A stretch of 64,000 nt of DNA from the NCBI GenBank assembly GCA_003008705.1, contig PDUO01000031.1, forward strand, positions 186,001-250,000, in the 5' to 3' direction. The position numbers and the translations under genes were made by a program. The stretch's first letter is position 1. Each line of letters starts with the position of its first letter. Source of the stretch: Pezicula radicicola (Eukaryota > Ascomycota > Leotiomycetes > Helotiales > Dermateaceae). Of the stretch, positions 57,951-64,000 are shown piece after piece. The notes under the pieces were generated by a model, which was not told where the DNA came from, did not search any database, and worked only from the letters and a program-made list of their open reading frames with translations.

Positions 57951-60742
57951 ATGGAGAAGACCACTGCTCGCTTGTCTGGAGAGCACAGCTCGTTTCGAGA
58001 TCAGGATTCTCTCAACTTTGAAGAGCCAGGACACGATCCCAACCTTCCAGAACATGAAGATAAGAAGGTTCTTCAACTACCTACTGAAGATGAAGTAGAA
58101 GCTGGGTCTCTGGAACCAGGCGATGATTCGTAAAGCCTCTCATTCCACTACTGCTCGTTTTAAACTAAAACTATGTATATCAGAATATATCCGGAAGTTC
58201 GAGCTTCAGTGCCTGCGATTGATGAGGATTTTTACCCATCAATACATTCTGAGCATGGTTCCTTGGAATATTTTGGATTATAGTATGATGTGGACTGAAT
58301 CAATTCTTCCAATTACACAATCCACCAAGTAAGTTTACTAAACAGACTTGAAATCTCTGAAATGTTCTCATCATTTAAAGTTGGCCTCTCGGCATATCTC
58401 ATCATTCTACTATCCCTACCATGCGGCAGAGTAATGGCCGATTTCCTACCAACAAGGAATTGGAACATACTAGGATACACATTCACATTAAATCCTGGTC
58501 CATTTAATCGTAAAGAACATACAATTATCGCCATGATGGGAATCGGCGTTAGTTCTTTCGATAGTGGTTCCGTAGCATCTGATGTCTGGACTTTCCTAGT
58601 GAAATATTTCGGCATCCCAGTATCTACGGGTTATAAGTTGATGTTTCTACTTACAAGTCAAGCTTTATGTTATGGTATGGCGGGCATGTTTTCTAAAGTT
58701 CTTGTTGAGCCAGCGTATTGTATCTGGCCTGCAAATCTACCGACTTGCTCGCTTATTTATGGTATGCACGATAAGAACTTTCAGGACCGAATTGTCAATG
58801 GTTGGAAGATCTCAAGGATGAATTTCTTTTGGATTGCACTTGCTGCTGCTACTGTGTACCAGTTTATACCTGGCTACTTGTTTACGGCTTTGTCTACTTT
58901 TGCGTGGATTACTTGTTAAGTCCACCATTCGTCTTCCAAATAGAGAAATTTCTATACCTCTCGGTGCTTGTTTCATCTGTAACTTTCTATCTTATCACAG
59001 TTGTTTAACGTTGTCCAGAGCTCCAAAATTACTAACCTACATAGGATCGCCCCAAACAACGTGACCCTCAACCAAATCTTTGGTGCAACTACTGGCATGG
59101 ACTTACTACCACTTACGCTAGATTGGAATCAGACTACTTCATACCTAAACTCACCATTAATGGTCCCAACATGGGCAATTATGAATTTTATATGCGCCAG
59201 TATCGCCAGCTTTACATTAGTCGAATGTATGGGAAGGACAGTATACGTCTTTTTCATCATCAGGAACATTTGATAATACAGGCATGTAACATGTTACAGT
59301 CAAAGTGAATCTGTGTGGTGGTGCGTCGCTAATGCTGATCAGGTGCATCATACAACACTTCACGTATTCTCAATGCAGATTATACGTTAAATGAAGAAGC
59401 ATATCATGCATATTCGCCAATCTACCTGTCAACAACTTCAATTCTATCATATGGTCTAGGATTCGGTTCAATAACTTCAGTTCTCGTGCATGGTTACTTG
59501 AATAACCGGGTCGAGATCTGGGATGGAGTTAAAGCCACCTTTTCTCGTAATGGGAAGCTACAGAAGCAAGATATCCATACAAAGGTTAGTACATTTACGC
59601 AGTGATCCTAAAAGCGTGCTTCTAACGAGGAACAGCTTATGGAAAAATACCCCATAGTCCCGGCATGGTGGAATGGAATCATTTTCGTTATCCTAACCAG
59701 CCTCACTATACTCTTCGTCGAATACTTCGATACTGGCCTTCCATGGTGGGGTGTCATCTTAAGTCTCGCCATTAATCTTATTGTAATTATCCCAATCGGT
59801 ATCATGACAGCACTTTGCAACATCTCAGTCTCCACAAATATTCTTGCCGCATTACTTGGTGGATTTCTTTGGCCCGGGAAGATGGTCGCAGTGGTGATAT
59901 TCAAAATCCTAACATTTAATACCACCGCTACTGCTACGGTGATCTTACGAGATATAAAGTTGGGTCATTATATGGTATTTCTCTCCTCCCTACAACCAAA
60001 CTATGGAGGCTTATAATATACAGAAAATCCCACCCCCGAACAGTTTTCATAGCCCAATTAGTCGGCATTCTCGTCCCCTGGCTCGTACAATCAGCCGTCA
60101 ATATCTGGGCACTCACAAATGTACATGGAATCTGCACATCAGAAGCAACAGGAGATTTCATGTGTCCACTCGCTGCAGCTTATCATACCAGTATTATCTT
60201 CTGGGGTTTAATCGGACCGCAAAAGCTGTTTTCGAGTGGTGCTCTGTACACCTCTATGCTACCCTTCTTTGCAGTTGATGCTGTCGCTCCTATAATCGTA
60301 TATTACCTTGCACGTTATTCCCCCAAGGCTGGGTTTCAATATGTACGTTCGTTTGATACTCTTCATACATCTAACTTGAGAATTGAGAACTTAATAATAA
60401 AAATCATAGGTACATATTCCTTTAATCATGGCCTCAACAGGAGCAATTCCACCCGCTAGAGCAGGAAACTATATTCCTTGGGCATGTGCAGGATTACTCT
60501 TTCAATGGTATATCAAGAATCGATATAGACCTTGGTGGTCCAAGTATAATTATTTGTTATCGGCGGCTTTGGATGTTGGGTTAGCTATCACTACCTTCTT
60601 TATTTTCTTTTGTCTTTATTATCCGGGCGTTAGTTTGAATTGGTGGGGTAATGAGATTGGTAGTGTTACAGCTGATGCGCTTGGAACTCCTTTAAAGACT
60701 GTCCTTAACGGGGAGCATTTTGGACCTGATACCTGGTTGTGA
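57951..60742 (+). pseudogene. OPT family oligopeptide transporter, decayed
   Basis: Eight exons: 57951-58129, 58184-58328, 58381-58914, 59045-59281, 59343-59584, 59636-59974, 60024-60342, 60410-60742. They encode a proton-coupled oligopeptide transporter of the OPT family: acidic N-terminus, IYPEVRASV, LLSLPCGRVMADFLPTR, PGYLFTALSTFAW-ITWIAPNN, LNADYTLNEEAYHAYSPIYL, VPAWWNGIIF, YLARYSPKAGFQYVHIP and WWGNEIGSVTADALGTPL. Lesions: one-base shift in the T-run near 58229-58233; TGA at 58250 (expected Arg) and 58286; small deletion plus frameshift near 59190 with TAG at 59218 (expected Tyr); one extra C at 60033-60037. Intron 59282-59342 begins with GC instead of GT. The first ATG has good context (ACAAAATGG). 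Transport function is almost certainly lost. Confidence 0.85.
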
Positions 60743-61399
60743 TCTGGTTACTTATTTTGCCCCTTCGATTTTGTGGCTTTTATATTCCAGAATGACTTGG
60801 TGTTTCACAGAATGTTAAAACTTTTGAGTATTTTAAAGAGTTGCTGAACTTGAGCTTACCATAGTGAAGATATTACCTTTAAGAACTGAAATCGGATGGC
60901 TTGCTGAATATTTATCTGAATATGAAAAATGATTTGCTCGAGTCACAGTCATCGTATTCCTCCTTCAACAGTCCTCACATGCCCACTTCTTAAAGTTCTT
61001 GGCCAGTCCGTTTATTAGCGACGAGAACGATGAACTTACAAAACTACAACGTATCTATTCCTCCTAGAGGAATTAGATACGCACTAACTCCAATATATTA
61101 AATCCTCGGGACTTCGATATGGAGTTTCCTCAGCTTCCATATCTCAAATCTCGCTTTGACGCTGCAAGCACACCCCAAACTCGGGACAAAAGTCAAGCCT
61201 CACCCACCTTTGACTTTACAACACCTTAATCTTGGCGCCCGCCGCCTAGCACCCAATCAGGAAGGTGGATAATATCAGGTACCAAAGCTCAACGAAACAC
61301 ATCAATTCGCAACTACATAAGGACTAAGTCTCTACTTCGTACAGTAATCTTCTCTCAATTGACGCCGACATCATCCAAGCTCATCCCAGGACTTACAAA
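60743..61399. other. Intergenic region
   Basis: No gene seen. The last part is pyrimidine-rich (CTTCTCTCAATTGACGCC) and leads to the peptidase start, a common fungal promoter feature. Confidence 0.5.
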
Positions 61400-63131
61400 A
61401 TGGTGAAATCAATTCTACTTAACCTCCTCGTCTCACTCACTTTAGTGCATTGCTCGCCAGTAAAACAGGTTCCTCTTGGTACAGATACGAAAGAGGTTAC
61501 AGTGGAAAAGAGTTCGTTTACAATCACAGAACAGAGTGAGGATATATGTCGAGCAGGTTCAAAACATTGGACGGGGATGATTGATGTATCGCCGTCTAAT
61601 TCGTTGTTCTATTGTGAGTCCTCTTGCTGGTTTGGAATGTCAAGAAGATTGATTATGACGTGGAGTTTATCACTGATATATTTCTTCGTGGTCTGTAGGG
61701 TTCTTCGAGAGTAGAAATGATCCTCAGAATGATCCTGTAATTGTTTGGCTTAATGGGTATGTTTCAATCTTAGTATCAGTACTCAAAGAAATACCTTCCT
61801 GATCCGTCTGATAGTGGACCCGGAGGCTCATCTCTCTTTGGCCTTTTTCGAGAAATTGGTCCATGTCTTGTGAATGATTTCGGGAACGACACGATATTCA
61901 ATACAGCAAGCTGGAGTAATTATGCTAATATTCTATTTATCGAGTGAGTTATAAACCCTTTATAAAATATGCTGCATCCGAAGAAACTGACCATGAGCCA
62001 GTCAACCGGCCGGCGTAGGTTTCTCAAACGTGAACGGCAGCACCGAAGGCGGTCCCGCTACTCTGCACGAAGCCGCCATCGATTTTGAGAGATTCCTCTC
62101 GATCTTCTTTACGGAAGCATTTCCACAATTTTCTCATCAATCATTCCATCTAACTGGTGAATCCTTCGCAGGACACTACATTCCCGCCTTTGCAAAGTAC
62201 ATCGGCGAACGCCAGAAGATGCAAGCTAAGGATTACTTCAAGACGCCGATTGAGTCGATAGTGCTCGTTGATGCCGTTATCGATACGGTGACTTCGACCG
62301 TTGGTGGTTTATATGATCACTTCTGTAGCCGCGACAACGACGGGAATCTGAATAAACCCCATGGATTTAACGAGACAGCATGTGCAGCTATTGAGAAAGC
62401 GACGCCAGCATGCGAGCATCTAAACAAGCAATGCATCGAGAGTTATGATCCTAATATATGCCGCTACGCTGTAGAGTACTGTGAGGAAAACATCGGAAAG
62501 TGGTTCTCAGGCGATATCGTGGTAGGCGGAAGAGATCCTTATGATGATCGGAAACCATGTGAAGCAAATCCACCGATGTGTGAAGATTTTCTGAATGGCA
62601 CTGTCAGTAAGTATCTGAACGAGGAGAGAATCTATAAGGCATTGGGTATCGCAGAGAACTTTACGTATATCGGCATCAATATGGGTCTGAATGCTCGTTG
62701 GTGCGTGGGAGATGATTGTTTCATCCCAACAACAAGAGAAACTACATACATCCTCGAGGAGATGGACACACGAGTACTTGTGATCAACGGAAATAATGAT
62801 TCTATCGTGTAAGTCTCGCCTGTGTTTTCTCGTCTACTGAATACCAATAAATTTATTTAGGAGCACGGAGGGTAATATCAGAGCATATGAGCAACTCCCA
62901 TGGAGTAAACAAGCGCTCTTCCGTGTTAAGCACTTTGTGGATTGGTTCTGGCCGAACGGGAAGCCCGGTGGCATGAAAGGAGGGCAGGCGAAGAGTGCTG
63001 GAAAGTTGAGTTTTGTTACTGTTGATGAGGCCGGCCATACGAGTCCTGGTGATGAGCCTGAGGCCGTGGCGTTTATCATGGATTGTTGGGTGAACGGCGC
63101 TGATAAAAAGGACAGAAATTGTCCAATTTGA
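61400..63131 (+). CDS. Secreted serine carboxypeptidase (family S10)
   Basis: Five exons (61400-61613, 61699-61756, 61815-61943, 62002-62808, 62861-63131) give 492 aa. A signal peptide (MVKSILLNLLVSLTLVHCS) and the pro-region precede KHWTGMIDVSPSNSLFYWFF. Substrate-binding WLNGGPGGSS is intact across an intron. Catalytic triad: Ser188 in LTGESFAGHY, Asp400 in INGNNDSIV and His462 in EAGHTSPGDEPEA, all in normal order and spacing. Many Cys and N-x-S/T sites fit a secreted glycoprotein. It removes C-terminal residues from peptides at acid pH, in the vacuole or outside the cell. It lies 660 bp downstream of the OPT peptide transporter relic on the same strand. Confidence 0.92.
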
Positions 63132-63628
63132 TAGGACTAATTTGAATTTTTAGGGAGTTCGTAAGTCCCGAGAAGACAACCAGACGCCTTACGAGCTTTA
63201 ATAAGCCTCTAGTTATCCTCAAGATCTAATAACATGTACATGTACAGAGCAAGCTATTTAGAAATTTGCGTGAGGCTCAGGTTACCTATTATATAACGTT
63301 TTAGAATGACCATTCGCGCCACACACCTCCTAGTAGCCTGTCAGTATGGGTAGTGATAATAAACGTAACCCTCAAGGAACATACCTACTATTCTCCAAAA
63401 CACTTTTGGGTGGCGACTTTCGCACATGGCTTCATAGGAAAGTTATAGTGTTTAGCTAACCAATCCAAGAGCCTCAACCTTCCCTATTTGCTCGATCGTA
63501 GCGATCTAGGAAATTGAAACATATTGGCTTGTGGTTGGATTTTTATGTTCATCCCTCATAACTCAGAGGAGTTCCCGTGCCAAACAAGTGCGACCAGAAC
63601 ACCATATCCACAACAACCCAGAAACTCA
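63132..63628. other. Intergenic region between convergent genes
   Basis: 3' flanks of the carboxypeptidase (+) and the dehydrogenase (-). No terminator-like structure or other gene is clear. Confidence 0.5.
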
Positions 63629-64000
63629 TCACTCCATCTCAATGACGAACTTTCCAATACCACCTTTAGCCTGAAAAACCTCGCCACAGCCTTGCCTAAT
63701 ACCATCCAGATCGGTAAATTTAGTTGTCCTTCCAACAATGGGTATGATCTTTCCTTCCTCAATCCAGCCAGTCAGTCTTACAAGATCCTCTCCTCGAGAT
63801 TCCACACCAAGCCAGCTATATTTCACACCAGCCCTGCCGGCCCACCAGACATAGCCCCAATTAACAAAGTCTAACAGGTAACGTGCGATGAAGGGCATGT
63901 CCGGGATATCCTTCTCGGCTATCAGGCTACCTGGTGGTGGGGTGCTGATACTAATGATAAGGCCGCCCTTCTTCACAGTCCCAAGGAGCGAAATTGTAGT
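63629..64000 (-). CDS. Zinc-binding dehydrogenase / quinone oxidoreductase-like protein (C-terminal part)
   Basis: The frame runs from beyond the right edge to a stop at 63629 and encodes the C-terminal part of a medium-chain dehydrogenase/reductase: LLGTVKKGGLIISISTPPPG (end of the nucleotide-binding fold), GVKYSWLGVESRGEDLVRL, WIEEGKIIPIVGRTTKF and the terminal GGIGKFVIEME. These proteins reduce quinones, enones or similar substrates with NADPH. The ATG within the visible part is internal; the catalytic domain and the cofactor loop lie outside the window. Confidence 0.8.
   Translation of the reverse strand, partial: TTISLLGTVKKGGLIISISTPPPGSLIAEKDIPDMPFIARYLLDFVNWGYVWWAGRAGVKYSWLGVESRGEDLVRLTGWIEEGKIIPIVGRTTKFTDLDGIRQGCGEVFQAKGGIGKFVIEME

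Overview
The window is nuclear DNA of a filamentous ascomycete (Pezizomycotina). The evidence is many short introns (about 44-70 bp) with GTAAGT-like donors, CTAAC/CTGAC-like branch sites and TAG/CAG acceptors, plus typical fungal families: a DUF1304 membrane protein, a 2EXR protein, an F-box protein, an OPT transporter, an S10 carboxypeptidase and a CE9-type amidohydrolase. Leotiomycetes is my guess from the overall style, not something the sequence proves.

The window has two compartments. From 1 to about 44 kb it is gene-poor and repeat-rich. It holds a membrane-protein gene running off the left edge, a 141-aa orphan gene with decayed tandem copies (7.0-9.3 kb), an 18-bp minisatellite, an array of GC-rich hairpin modules with intron-like spacers (11.4-12.2 kb) and a second cluster of them (25 kb), short dispersed repeats, a complete 700-bp hAT-type non-autonomous element with a perfect 8-bp target duplication (30.0-30.7 kb), one convincing intact gene (an APH-type kinase-fold protein, 31.9-33.5 kb), and a graveyard of gene pieces at 35.9-40.7 kb (glutamine synthetase, several pieces of asparaginyl-tRNA synthetase, a duplicated unknown exon). 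Several small spliced genes are proposed there at low confidence.

From 44 to 64 kb the window is gene-rich: DUF1304 protein (-), frameshifted 2EXR gene (-), seven-exon amidohydrolase (-), F-box protein (-), a mariner-like MITE and a long foldback hairpin, a four-exon secreted protein of unknown function (+), a decayed OPT peptide-transporter gene with a GC-AG intron (+), a five-exon serine carboxypeptidase (+), and the C-terminal part of a zinc-binding dehydrogenase-type oxidoreductase (-) cut by the right edge. The peptide transporter relic and the secreted peptidase are neighbours and may once have formed a nitrogen-scavenging pair; this is inference only.

No CRISPR array, confident tRNA or rRNA gene, or intact autonomous transposon was found. 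All exon coordinates were worked out by eye from splice consensus and reading phase.
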